Shown here: positions 40,407 through 51,700 of the stretch, in pieces
Layout of the letters: each line of letters opens with the position of its first letter
Numbering within the stretch: position 1 is the stretch's first letter
From: Closterium sp. NIES-65
Lineage: Eukaryota; Streptophyta; Zygnematophyceae; Desmidiales; Closteriaceae
NCBI GenBank assembly: GCA_948144175.1
Contig: CANXME010002005.1
Coordinates: 507,501 to 571,500 of the forward strand
Direction: 5' to 3'
DNA length: 64,000 nt
Made by a program: the position numbers and the translations under genes
The notes under the pieces: generated by a model
What the model saw: the letters and a program-made list of their open reading frames with translations, nothing else
The model's database searches: none
Told to the model about the DNA's origin: nothing

Positions 40407-40818
40407 AGCGCCTCTGTCGTGTCGAAACTCAGGACACAAGCGAAGCAGTCCAAATCGAAGCATCGCGAGTCAACCCTCGGAGGTTAGGGTAACCGCCTGG
40501 AGGTTACGCGAAGGTCAAAAGTCAGCGACCTTTGACTTGACAAAATACAGCGCGACAGCAAGGACTCACAACTGACTCGACATTGAGCAGTTGCCCGAGT
40601 CGCACTGTATCGAATCGCAACAGCAAAACAGTTTAATCTATTCGTATTCCTTGTACTCTTATATAAAGCCTTGTATTTGCTTGTTTAAAAAAAAAACTCA
40701 CTTTGCCCTCACATACTAGCGCAAGGTGGTTCAAGGACTTTTCATTCAAACGCTTCCGCTATTACAATCCTACTCAGACTTTAACTCTACAAAGATCCTA
40801 GGGCATCTCAGCCCAACA
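40385..40818 (+). repeat. 3' LTR of outer Copia element
   Basis: It is 434 bp, nearly identical to the 5' LTR, with TATATAAA at 40660-40667, and is followed by the GCTAT target duplication. Confidence 0.95.
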
Positions 40819-40823
40819 GCTAT

Positions 40824-41105
40824 TACGCGAAACGCAAAGCTCTGTCAGCGGCATAGGCAGGACCTTCAACCCCGTTGCAACACTTGCTTTGCCCTCATCC
40901 CAAGATTGACATGCGCGAAGCGTGTCCTTTTTCCACGTCGAAATTAGTGCCGTGAAAGGTAATTTAGCTATCCCCTCACATCGTCCACCCCCTTGACGCA
41001 CCGTCGCCCTCGCATCCCCCGTTTCCCCGTCGCCCTTGCCCTCCCAACGCCCTTACCCCGGTCCCCTCTCGTCGATTTCTTGTCAACGTCGTGGGGCCAC
41101 ATTCC
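40824..41105. other. Unique flank right of the outer Copia element
   Basis: This is a continuation of the sequence interrupted at 27470 by the outer element. No gene recognised. Confidence 0.5.
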
Positions 41106-41880
41106 GACGCTTCGTACACCACTCCGCGCTCCTCTCGCCTCACGGCGCGCGCTCCTCTCGCCTTCCCGCGCGCGCTTCTCTCGCCTCCCCGCGCGCGCTC
41201 CCCTCGCCTCCCCGCGCGCGCTCCTCTCGCCTCCCCGCGCGCGCGGCTCTCGCCTCCCCGCGCGCGCTCCTCTCGCCTCCCCGCGCGCGCTCCTTACGCC
41301 TCCCCGCGCGCGCTTTTCTTGCCTCCCCGCGCGCGCTCCTCTCGCCTCCCCGCGCGCGCTCCTTTCGCCTCCAGCGCCGCATCTTCCCGCCTCCCCGCGC
41401 GGCCTCCTCTCACCATCGCCAGCGTGCTCCGCTCGCCATGGCCTCGCGTGCTCCTCTCGCCTTGATAGCGCGCGATTCTGTCGCCTCCCCGCGTGGCCTT
41501 CTCTCACCATCCCGCGCGTGCTTCTCTCGCCTCCCCTCGCATGAGAGGCGAGCCTGTATAGCGCGCGCTTCACTTGCCTCCCCGCGCGGCCTCCTCTCAC
41601 CTCCCCGCGCATCCTCCTCTCGCCGCCTCACGCGTGCTTCTCTCGCCTCCCCGCGCGAACTCCTCTCGCCTCCCCTCGTGTGCACCTCTCACCCCCCCTC
41701 TACCGCCCCTCTTGCCTCCCCGTGCAGCCTCCTCTCACCTCCCTGCACGTGCTCCACTCGCCTCCCCTCGCGTGGTCCTCTCACCTCACCTTGTGTGCTC
41801 CTCTCGCCCCCCCACGCGTGCTCCTCTCTCCTCATCTTGCGTGCTCCTCTCGCCTCCCCACGCGTGCCCCTCTAAGATGC
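41106..41880 (+). repeat. 21-bp GC-rich minisatellite (CTCCCCGCGCGCGCTCCTCT)
   Basis: Tandem 21-bp units with alternating CG runs, tight from 41140 to 41370 and more degenerate afterwards, where units lengthen to 30-33 bp and change to CTCACCTCCCCGCGCG-type variants. Long open frames here on both strands are low complexity and not genes. Confidence 0.93.
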
Positions 41881-42109
41881 GTGAGGGGCTTCACCTCCCG
41901 TCTCCTCACTGCCTCTCTGCGTCTCGCGACAGCCTCTGTTCGCGTCGCTGATCACAAATATTGCCCTTGGCCCCTGCTCACACTCTTGCAACGGCTGTGC
42001 TTCCGCATCCCCTCTGCACGCCCTCTTTCCCCCTCTTCCACGCCCTCATTTCCCACCCTGCTTGCCCACGTTTCCCCACCTTGCAGTCCCTCACAAGCCC
42101 TCGGTGCAG

Positions 42110-43415
42110 GCCCTCTCGCCTCCCGTGCTCCACTCTAGAATGTGGGACGCTCCTCTCTCCTCACCTCCCGTGCTCCCCTCTGACAGGTGGGGTGCTCCTC
42201 TCTCCTCACCTCCCGTGGTCCTCTCTGACAGGGCATGGTGCTCCTCTCCTCTCGCCTCCCGTGCTCCACTCTGAAATGTGGGACGCTCCTCTCTCCTCAC
42301 CTCCCGTGCTCCCCTCTGACAGGTGGGGTGCTCCTCTCTCCTCACCTCGCGTGGTCCACTCTGACAGGGCATGGTGCTCCTCTCCTCTCGCCTCCCGTGC
42401 TCCACTCTGGAATGTGGGACGCTCCTCTCTCCTCACCTCCCGTGCTCCCCTCTGACAGGGGGGTGCTACTCTCTCCTCACCTCCCGTGCTCCCCTCTGAC
42501 AGGTGGGGTGCTCCTCTCTCCTCACCTCCCGTGGTCCACTCTGACAGGGCATGGTGCTCCTCTCCTCTCGCCTGCAGTGCTCCACTCTGGAACGTGGGAC
42601 GCTCCTCTCTCCTCACCTCCCGTGCTCCACTCTGGAATGTGGGAAGCTCCTCTCTCCTCACCTCCCGTGCTCCCCTCTGACAGGTGGGGTGCTCCTCTCT
42701 CCTCACCTCCCGTGCTCCCCTCTGACAGGTGGGGTGCTCCTCTCTCCTCACCTCCCGTGGTCCACTCTGACAGGGCATGGTGCTCCTCTCCTCTCGCCTC
42801 CCGTGCTCCACTCTGGAATGTGGGACGCTCCTCTCTCCTCACCTCCCGTGCTCCCCTCTGACAGGGGGGTGCTCCTCTCTCCTCACCTCCCGTGCTCCCC
42901 TCTGACAGGTGGGGTGCTCCTCTCTCCTCACCTTCCGTGGTCCACTCTGACAGGGCATGGTGCTCCTCTCCTCTCGCCTCCCGTGCTTCACTCTGGAATG
43001 TGGGACGCTCCTCTCTCCTCACCTCCCGTGCTCCCCTCTGACAGGGGGGTGCTCCTCTCTCCTCACCTCCCGTGCTCCCCTCTGACAGGTGGGGTGCTCC
43101 TCTCTCCTCACCTCCCGTGGTCCACTCTGACAGGGCATGGTGCTCCTCTCCTCTCGCCTCCCGTGCTCCACTCTGGAATGTGGGACGCTCCTCTCTCCTC
43201 ACCTCCCGTGCTCCCCTCTGACAGGGGGGTGCTCCTCTCTCCTCACCTCCCGTGCTCCACTCTGGAATGTGGGACGCTCCTCTCTCCTCACCTCCCGTGC
43301 TCCCCTCTGACAGGTGGGGTGCTCCTCTCTCCTCACCTCCCGTGCTCCCCTCTGACAGGTGGGGTGGTCCTCTCTCCTCGCCTCCCGTGCCCCACTCTGA
43401 CAGGGCAGGGTGCTT
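42110..43415 (+). repeat. Higher-order minisatellite (variants of about 55-65 bp, repeating as sets)
   Basis: Basic units share GCTCCTCTCTCCTCACCTCC and differ in their spacer: CTCTGGAATGTGGGACGCTC, CCTCTGACAGGTGGGGTGCT or TCTGACAGGGCATGGTGCTC. The three or four types recur in a fixed order at least five times (for example from 42391, 42801, 42981 and 43161; period about 180-235 bp), so this is a higher-order array. Confidence 0.93.
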
Positions 43416-43744
43416 CCGGACCTGTTGTTTAGTGCCTGACCTGCCCACCCTCCCCTACACAGCCAACTCAATTCAATGACCTGCGTAATCGGATAGTTCC
43501 CCCCCCCCCCCCTCCCCCCTCCCAACCCATTCACTCCCTAACCCCTCCCTCTCCCTTGTTGTTTTCTGCCTGATGTTCCCTTTTCTCACCCTCTAAACCA
43601 GTCCACCTCATCAGCCATGTCTTTGTGGAGACGTACTCCTCGGAGACGGCTGACGCTTGGATTCAGGGTTGGGGAGGAGGGTTCCGAGGATGATGAGGAG
43701 GAGAGGGGTCGGCGACGTGGACCGGAGTCGATGTTCACGGCAAG

Positions 43745-45340
43745 TACGGGCAAGTACGGATGAGGGGAAGGGAGGATGAGATGAAGGGCGGATGAGGGGG
43801 AGGACGGATGAGGGGGAGGGAGGACGAGAAGAAGGGTGGACGAGGGAAAGGAGGAAGAGAGGGAGAGACGATGAGATGGAGAGAGGATGAGAGCGCGAAG
43901 GGCGGATGAGAGGAAGGGCGGATGAGAGGAAGGGCGAATGAGAGGGAAGGAGGATGAGAGGAAGGGGGGATGAGAGGAATGGAAGGGGAGAGGAAGGGAG
44001 GATGAGAGAAAGGGAGTATGAGAAGGAGAGAGGATGGGAGAGAAGGGCGGATGAGAAGAAGGGCGGATGAGAGGAAGGGCGGATGTGGGGATGGGAGGAT
44101 GACAGGAAAGGGAGATGAGTGGAAAGGAGGATGAGAGGAGGGGGGGATGAGAGGAAGGGAGGACGAGAGAAAGGGAGTATGAGAAGCAGAGAGGATGGGA
44201 GAGAAGGAGGAAGGGTGGATGAGAGGAAGGGCGGATGCGAGGAAGGAAGCAGGGCAGGAGGATGCGAGGAAGGGTGGACGCGAGGAATGGTGGATGATAG
44301 GGATGGCGGATGAGGGGGGGAGGGGGCTGAAGTAGGGGAGGGAATACGAGTTGAGGGGAGGACGAGATGAAGGGCGAATGAGAGGGAGAGACGATGAGAA
44401 GGAGAGAGGATGAGAGCGTGAAGGGCGGATGAGAGGAAGGGCGGATGAGAGGAAGGGCGGATGAGAGGAAGGGCGGATGAGAGGAGAGGAGGATGAGAGG
44501 GAGGTTGTATGAGAGGAAAGGAGGATGAGAGGAAGGGGGGATGCGAGGAAGGTTGGATGAGAGAAGGGAGGATGAGATGAAGGGCGGATGAGGGGGAGGC
44601 TGGATGAGGGGGAGGGAGGACGAGAAGAAGGGTGGATGAGAGGGAGGGCGGACGAGGGGGAAGGCGGATGAGGTGGAGGGCGGATGAGGGCGCGTGGCGA
44701 AAGAAGGGTAGGGAGGACGAGTGGAAATGAGGACGATAGGAGGGGCGGATAAGAGGGAGAGAGGATGTGAGAGAAGGGCGGACAAGAGGAAGGGCGGATG
44801 AGAGGAAGGGAGGATGGAGGGAATTGTGAGCGACAGGTAGCGAAATGTGGGCGATGGGGAGGGAAACGAGGGCGACGAGAGGGGAAATGAGGGCTACGGG
44901 AAGGGAAATGTGGGCGATGAGAGGGGAAATGAGGGTGCAGGGAAGGGAAATGTGGGCGACGGGGAAGGAAATGAGTGCGACGGGAAGGGAATTTAGTGCG
45001 ACGGGCAGGGAAACGAGGGCGACGGGGTGGAAATGTGTGAGAGGGGACGGGAAATTAGTGCGACGGGAAGGGTAATGTGGGCGACGGGAAGGGAAACGAG
45101 GGCGACGGGAAGGGAAGTGAGTGCGACGGGAAGGGAAATGGGGCGACGGGAAGGGATTTGTGGCCGACGGGTTCGGTAATGTGGGTTCTCGGGAAGGGAA
45201 TGGAGGGCGACCGAACTCGGGAAGCGTGGGCGTCTCGAAATATTGGATACGAGGGCGACGGGCCGCGAAATGCATGCGACGGGAAGCTGAAATGTGGGCG
45301 ACGGGAAGCTGAAAATGAGGGCGACGGGGGGCTGAGATGA
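43745..45340 (+). repeat. Purine-rich minisatellites (GGATGAGAGGAAGGGC, then GCGACGGGAAGGGAAAT)
   Basis: From 43745 to about 44835 a degenerate 15-16-bp GAGAGGAAGGGCGGAT unit repeats. It then changes to a 15-18-bp GCGACGGGAAGGGAAAT(G/A)-type unit to about 45340. The strand is strongly purine-biased. Long Pro/Ser-rich frames on the minus strand are artefacts. Confidence 0.92.
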
Positions 45341-45982
45341 GCCCGACGGGAGGCTTCTCACCATGCGCTATGTGTAAGGCAGGCGCTCGCAAACGGGGGA
45401 CCGTGAGGGGCAGGGCGGAAGGCTTGATGCTGGGGGCGCCTCGAGCGCGTGGGAATCTAAGCTGCACCGAGTGGTGGCGTAACAAGGCTATGTGGGGCGC
45501 CCCGTCTCATACGTCCGCCCTGTTCCCTATTTGTTGAGGGCGTTGTCCTCAACACCCTAAAAATCGCGCCTTTCCGGGTCCATCAACACGGACATTCGCT
45601 CCTAATGGCTCCTTCTCGTTTTTCTAGAAGCTAAGGCCGCGCCTGGCTGAAGGGGACTTAGGACTAGTTATGTTTGTTCGAGTGCCTGTCATTCCCTATT
45701 CAAACTGTGCACACTTTCCCTTCGCGTGCTTCTCAGGTTTGTCGAACTTGGGAAGATGGGCCTTGTGTGCCATGTTTGTTCCAACCAATCAGCAAGTGCA
45801 CAGTTTGTGGCGAACTGTTTTCAGTCGCAAGGTGGTTTTGCTTTTTCGCGTGTCACTCAACCCATTCGAACCTCCAACTGGCAGCCCGCCGAACCTAGAA
45901 ATACTCAGTTGACTTCCGTTGAGTAATTCAGGTCTTGGGCTTTAATTTGATCAAGCCGGAGAACTGATCAAGCCTCTCCGCC
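45341..45982. other. Spacer with sequence shared (inverted) with 27.2-27.5 kb
   Basis: No gene is recognised. The stretch 45704-45945 shares a 23-bp exact inverted match and the CAAACTGTGCAC / GTGCACAGTTTG pair (45704, 45797) with the left flank of the outer Copia element. Confidence 0.5.
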
Positions 45983-47218
45983 ATGGCTCCTACCAAGAAC
46001 TTATCGCCATCAATGTCAACCTTAACTACATCAGTTTTAAGATCTGACTACAGATTCGGAACCTACACTGCAGGAGCTTGCTGTCAGCGCCAACATTGTG
46101 TTCACAGAGAGAACATTCGGCCATCGTCGCTTCTCCTGAAAAAATCCTTATCTGAGTTCTTAAACTGCATACAAGTTTCAGGACATCCAAGATGGCATCA
46201 TAAGATCAATACAGGTGCAAGCCAAGGCTGGAAATACAAGTACACAAGGAATATCCAGCATAACGTCTTCAGAATGTCGGCCTTTGCTGCCATTCGACAA
46301 CAACATTTTAAAGCTGAAGCTACACGGAATCAAGCGACGACTTCTCTTATTCTTAAGATTCAAGCTTATTTCCAAAACGTCCCCGGATCTGAAGCTCTCT
46401 ACTCGTCATGGCGGTTTACTACGAAGAGTTCTTTCTCTCCCGGATCAGAGTTGTGTTTGAAGAATACAACAGCGTTTGCATTTTCAGACTGCGAAGATCT
46501 ACCTATTTTCAGCGCGGCTACAACAACTGAAAGAACTGCGTCTTATAAGTTGGATCACAATGGCTGGAAGGAAGGGGAGGTTGTTGTTGCAGGCATGATT
46601 AAAGGTGGTTTGATCAACATGGCAGATCCTACAACTGAAAACCCTCAAGAAGTATTTTTAACTGTTGATGATACTGATTTATGGCGTGACGCCATAGAAC
46701 CTGATTGTGCTATGGAGCCATCAAGGAAGTTTCAAGGCAATGACAGAGCCGTACCTAGTGCATTTTTTCCTAAGTCATTTGGAGCAGCATTTGTCAGGAA
46801 ATTCAAGCAAAGGTTGTGGGTACATCAGAAGGCATGTGCGGCTGTCACCGCTCTCCACCGTTCAAAAAGTTGTGGTATGGTGGTCAGAGCGGGTGCAGCA
46901 GCTGCTGCAATTTTCATTCGAAGTCGGCGTCAGAAGAAGTTGGGTACAACCAGATCGATCTACCAGCAGCAGTTACGAGTTCAACCAAGCATCATTGCAG
47001 CGGATACCACTCTACACCGCATTCAAAACAAGGCAAGATTGGCTCCAACCAAGCCTCATCACACTCGGCAGGTCAAGTCCCAACCAAAGTTGAAGCAACG
47101 AAGAAGGCAAGAAAGCGTCAACAATTTTCTATCTGATCTCAAGGGTGGCAACTCTGCAAAGGTAGCCCCAAACGGGCAAGACAAAGTGTTTAGGCACTTG
47201 ACTTTTAAACCTCCATAG
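45983..47218 (+). CDS. Unrecognised 411-residue open reading frame
   Basis: One uninterrupted frame from MAPTKNLSPSMSTLTTSVLR to a TAG after VFRHLTFKPP. It is not low complexity and is longer than chance would favour in DNA of this composition. I recognise no domain, signal peptide or membrane helix. The C-terminal third is basic (SQPKLKQRRRQESV). It lies between minisatellites and a DDE transposase gene and beside a dispersed inverted repeat, so it could be a transposon-borne gene or a chance frame. Confidence 0.35.
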   Translation: MAPTKNLSPSMSTLTTSVLRSDYRFGTYTAGACCQRQHCVHRENIRPSSLLLKKSLSEFLNCIQVSGHPRWHHKINTGASQGWKYKYTRNIQHNVFRMSAFAAIRQQHFKAEATRNQATTSLILKIQAYFQNVPGSEALYSSWRFTTKSSFSPGSELCLKNTTAFAFSDCEDLPIFSAATTTERTASYKLDHNGWKEGEVVVAGMIKGGLINMADPTTENPQEVFLTVDDTDLWRDAIEPDCAMEPSRKFQGNDRAVPSAFFPKSFGAAFVRKFKQRLWVHQKACAAVTALHRSKSCGMVVRAGAAAAAIFIRSRRQKKLGTTRSIYQQQLRVQPSIIAADTTLHRIQNKARLAPTKPHHTRQVKSQPKLKQRRRQESVNNFLSDLKGGNSAKVAPNGQDKVFRHLTFKPP

Positions 47219-47621
47219 GAATCTGGGAGGGTACGGTAGACACTTACGCTACCTATGCCCTCTAGCTACGGTTACGACCGACGGTGTTTTTTTGCGTTGT
47301 ACGTTGTACCGTATACTCCCGGACAAAACACCCCCCCATAATTGTACACCCCCGGGTAGCTTGTGCGGGGTGGGTGTTATGGGGAGCCTCGTTTCTACTA
47401 TACCCCCCTTTTTGCCTGATTCTTTATAAGACCCGGGGGGGTGTTATGGGCGGGAAAAATACCGAATTTGCTTACATTGCATACAGGGTACTTTACAGGT
47501 ACTACAGAAGTAATGTGCCAGCACATAGTCATCGACAATGTCACCTAGACTGCAGAAACATCACCACAAGAGCACCTCACATCCACAATTTCACCTAAAA
47601 AAACTCTATACAAAGTGCCTT
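47219..47621. other. Spacer between the orphan ORF and the transposase gene 3' end
   Basis: It contains C/G runs and an imperfect inverted GGGGGTGTTATGGG-type motif (around 47333-47452). No gene is seen. Confidence 0.5.
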
Positions 47622-48719
47622 CTACTCAGAATCGTCTCCTGCATGCCATTCTTCATAGTCTTCCCCGTCAAAGCGGCCAGGGCGCCACCATTCGTCATCG
47701 CTGGGCTCTTCTGCCTCCCCGCCTTCCTCAAGCACGCCCCCCTCCTCCTCTGCCGCCGCCGCTTCCGCATCCTCCTCAGCGGCGTCAGCCTCCTCTGCCG
47801 CCGCCTGCAGCTCCTCGACCGGCATGGGGACTTCGACGTAGAAGGGGTTGACGACGAGCTCGTCATCAACCAGGTCGTTGACGTCGTCAAGGACTTCCAC
47901 CTCACCCTTGTCCCGCATGTGGGCAAGGATGAGGTGGTCCTCGCTGCCATCGATGGGGGTGGAGATCCCACACGTGACGAACGCCTTCTTCACGAGCTCC
48001 TGTGGGATTCCTTCCCAGGACTCATCGATCCAGCGGAGCACCAACTCCGCTGGCGGCTTCTTGAGATTGCCTGAGGGACGGGGAAGGGTAGAGAAGGACA
48101 AATGTGAATTTCCAGAGCGTAAGCCGACATTGATTCAAAGTTACACATGCGGATGTCATGGTTCAACTCACCGGACTTGGTGGTGGTGTTGATGCCCTCT
48201 TCTTCGAACCAGCCACTGTAGCGATGACGCACACCGCACTTGAACGCGCGGTTGATTGACACATCCAGAGGCTGCACTAGCGGAGTGCAGCCCCCTGGGA
48301 TGACAGCCCGTGACAGCCGAAACATCCTCATGGTCTGCCCGACCGCCTCAGTCAAGTGGCCGCGGTAGGAGTCAAGCACAACCAAGGCCTCCCTGCGGCG
48401 TCCAATTGATTCACGCAAGGGCTTCAGAAACGGCACCATCACCTGGGTGATCCAGTCCTGCACAAGTGATTCGTCCATCCACCCTTTGTCTTGTGCACGG
48501 ACCACCGCACCTGCCAAAGAATACCGGTACGTTAGGGTCAAATTCGGTTGCGAATGTTTACATGCTACAGTAGTGACATCATCCTAAACATGCTACGCTT
48601 ACCGGCAGGGATGGGCACCTTCGGTATGGACTTGCGCTTGAACACCACGTACGGCGGCAGCTTGAGCCCGCTCGCAGTTACTGCCAGCATGACAGTAACA
48701 CGCTCCTTCTCATAGCCCG
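47622..48719 (-). CDS. Pogo/Tigger-type DDE transposase, 5' truncated by a Copia insertion
   Basis: Minus-strand exons 48719-48603 (truncated), 48510-48172 and 48070-47622 join in phase across GT-AG introns. The first encodes TGYEKERVTVMLAVTASGLK then LPPYVVFKRKSIPKVPIPA. The second has GWMDESLVQDWITQVMVPFL, the second catalytic Asp in LVVLDSYRGHLTEAV, and the third in CTPLVQPLDVSINRAFK, as in the DDE_1 superfamily (pogo, Tigger, and CENP-B-like host genes). The third encodes a long acidic tail ending EEWHAGDDSE. The DNA-binding N-terminus and first catalytic Asp are missing: at 48720 the LTR of a Copia element begins. No continuation was recognised to the right of the nest. It could be a transposon or a domesticated gene. 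Confidence 0.86.
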
Positions 48720-51700
48720 TGTCAAATTATAATATTGTGTAGGCTATAGTGGGGTAGCCTATATGGGGTACACATTTCTAGGGTTGCATATTTGTATCAC
48801 TTCCATTCCTTAGTCATTCATTCTCATTCTCATTTTCTCATGGTATCGAGCAGGTTCCCCTGTGGGAACTGTGCCTAGGGCCCACCAAAGTTCGAATTTT
48901 TTTTCCTGCCTGAAGCGCGCTCCGCCCGAGTCGCGCTCTCACCTCGTCGAGCCGCCCTAGCGGCCCCTATGCCCTAGCGGCCCTCCCTACCTTAGCGGCC
49001 CCGTCGCCCGTTCGTGCGGCCCCGCCACCTACTAGCGTGGCCCCGCCACCCGCATTCGCGGCCCCGCCGCCCTACGTCGCGACCCCGCCGCCCTAACTGC
49101 GGCCTCGCCGCCCTACTCCTGCGGCCCCGCCGCCCTACTTCGCGGCCCCGCCGCTCTACGTCGCGGCCCCGCCGCCCTATTCAGCGGCCCCGCCGCCCCA
49201 CTTCGCGGCCCCGCAGCCCCACTTCGCGGCCCCGCCGCCCTGCTTCAGCGGCCCCGCCGCCCGTGTGCTGCGGCCCCGCCGCCCCACTTCGCGGCCCCGC
49301 CGCCCTTCTTCAGCGGCCCCGCCGCCCGTCTGCTGCGGCCCCGCTGCCCCACTTCGCGGCCCCGCCGCCCTACTTCAACGGGCCCCGCCGCCCTACTTCA
49401 GCGGCCCCGCCGCCCTACGTCTGCGGCCCCGCCGCCCGTCTGCTGCGGCCCCGCCGCCCTACACCTGCGGCCCCGCCGCCCTACTTCAAGGGCCTCGCCG
49501 CCCTACTTCACCGGCCCCGCCACCCTACGTCAACAGGTCCCGCCGCCCGTCTGCTGCGGCCCCGCCGCTCTCCCCTCCTGCAGCAACGCGCCCGAGCCGC
49601 AGACCGCCGCGCCGCCCTGTACCACAGGAGCCGAGCCGCCCTGCCGCCGAGCCGCCCGCCCCCCCCACCAGCCGAGCCGCCGTGCAGCCGAGCCGCCCAG
49701 CCGCCGAGCCGCCGAGCCGCCCAACAGCCGAGCCGCCCCGCAGCCGAGCCGCTGAGCCGCCCAGCAGCCGAGCCGCCCAGCCGCCGAGCCGCCCTACAGT
49801 TGAGCCGCCCGAGCAGCCCTGTCCGGTGAGTACAGCCTCTCTGTCACTGCGTGCCCTTCCCCTACTGCTTGCACTGCTACTCTACCGTCGTCATGGCTAC
49901 CCCTAGTGTCCTCGCTTTTGACGCTGAGGGTCGAGCCATTGACTTTGAGGTCTGGGTCGACGACCTGCAGCTGTTCTTACAATGCGATAGGGCGGACGGT
50001 CTTTCTCTCTTTGACCTCACCTCTGGCGCCTCTCCTGCACCTGCTGCTGATGCTGACCCCACTGTTCGCTCTCAGTGGGCCACCCGCGATGCTGCTGCAC
50101 GTCTTGCTGTGCGTCGCCACCTGCCTACCATTGAGCGCGCGCACTTTAGTCAGTACAAGAGTGCTCAGACCTTGTACGACGCTGTAAATGCGCGCTACTC
50201 TTCCCCTGCCACTGCTGCACTGAGCCGCCTCATGCTACCGTACCTCTTCCCTGACCTTGCTGCATTTCCCACAGTTGCTGACCTCATTACGCACCTCCGC
50301 ACTAGTGACACTCGCTACCGCGCCGCGCTGCCTGCTGAGTTCTGCGCCAAGAACCCCCCCCCCATGTACATCACTCTCTATTACATAGTCACCCGCCTCC
50401 CTGACTCCCTTCGCGTAGTCAAGGACCACTTTCTCTCAGCCTGTCTCACCACTCTCACTGTTGACCTCCTAGAGAAGGCCCTCCTAGCAGCGGAGAAGAG
50501 CATAGTCGCTGTAGGAGCCTCTCGTGGTGACCCTCGCACCCCCATCTTTGAGGGGTGTTCCCCTTCCCCCCTGCTGCCCTCTGTCGCCTCTGCTGCTGCG
50601 GCCGACCTACTTGGTCTTGAGTCGGTCGGTGCGGCGTCTGCTCCTAGCGGGAGACGCAGCTCTGGCAAGGGCAAGGGGGGCAAAGGCGCGGGTGGAGCTA
50701 GCGGGGGTGGTGGAGGTGGCGGTGGAGGCGGCGGAGGGAGTGGGGGTGGCGGTGGGAGTGGTGCCGGGGGTGGAGGTGGCGGTGGCAACGGCGGAGGCGG
50801 AGGCGTCGGTGGCGGTAGCGGTGGGAGCGGAGGCGGCGGTGGCGGCGGAGGTGGAGGCGGCGGTGGTGGAGGAGGTGGAGCTGGTCGAGGTGGTACTTCT
50901 CAGCGGAGCGGCTCCGGGAGTGGTCAGCGCCAACAGCAGCAGCAGCAGCAGCAGCGTTCTCGGGACATCCCCCCTCCTCAGCAACTCCGTGAGTGGTACA
51001 CGCAGCGTCAGCGTGGTGAGGGTTTTGGCCCGTGCACCTACGTCCTCCGCTCCGGCGACCGCACGGGTGAGCAGTGTGGGGGTGCTCACCCCACCTAGCG
51101 CTGCTTTGGCCGCCTGACGGACGCTTGGCGTCAGCAGTTCCCGGAGGCTAGTGAGATCCCCCGCTGGGGAGAGCTGTCTAGGGCAGGCGTAGCTATCTTT
51201 GATCTTGACTTTGATGCTATCCTTGCTGCCATGTATGCTGTGACTATTAGTGATGAGGGTGACTGTTACTGGTGTTTCCCGCCCGACCCGGGCATTGGTA
51301 CTGCTGCTCTAGGTACTGGTGAGGCTGCTGCTCTAGGTGCCAGTGCGTCCACGCCCTCAGGTGCTGGTGAGTCTGCGCTCTCAGGTACCACGTCGGCTTC
51401 GGCCTCCCTCACCTTCACACTTGACTCAGGGGCTTCTCGCTCCTTCTTTCTAGACCGCACCACACTCACGCCGCTTGGTCGGCCAGTTGCAGTCTCCCTG
51501 GCAGACCCCTCTGGGGGTCCTGCCCTCTCTCACTTCTCCACTGTCCTCCCGTGTCCGGCTGCCCCCTCTGGCACCTTGTCTGGTCTTTACCTCCCCTCGT
51601 TCTCTACAAACTTGGTGAATGGTGCTGACCTGCAGGATACGGGAGTTCACTAGTTCACTCCTGCGAGTCAGCGGGTGACCCACTGCACGGACGCTCGGAC

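Larger units (their letters stand above)
27471..40818 (+). mobile_element. Copia LTR retrotransposon (outer element), degenerate coding region
   Basis: LTRs at 27471-27903 and 40385-40818 begin TGTTGGG and end CCCAACA. They are flanked by the 5-bp target duplication GCTAT (27466-27470, 40819-40823). The primer-binding site TGGTATGAGAGC follows the 5' LTR, one base off initiator Met-tRNA. A purine-rich tract (GAAGCGAAGGGGAG) precedes the 3' LTR. Order Gag, protease, integrase, RT, RNase H defines Copia (Pseudoviridae-type). The LTRs differ by one substitution (27,660 region, ACACA/ACTCA) and A-run length, so insertion was recent. Yet the coding region has several stops and frameshifts (36318, 36918, 37551, 39129, 39378 and others), so this copy is not autonomous. 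A second Copia element sits inside its gag. Confidence 0.95.

Noticed and set aside
41036..45485. Very long Ser/Pro/Arg-rich frames, including 624 codons on the minus strand
   Set aside because: They follow the minisatellite periods, have no domain and overlap frames of equal length on both strands.
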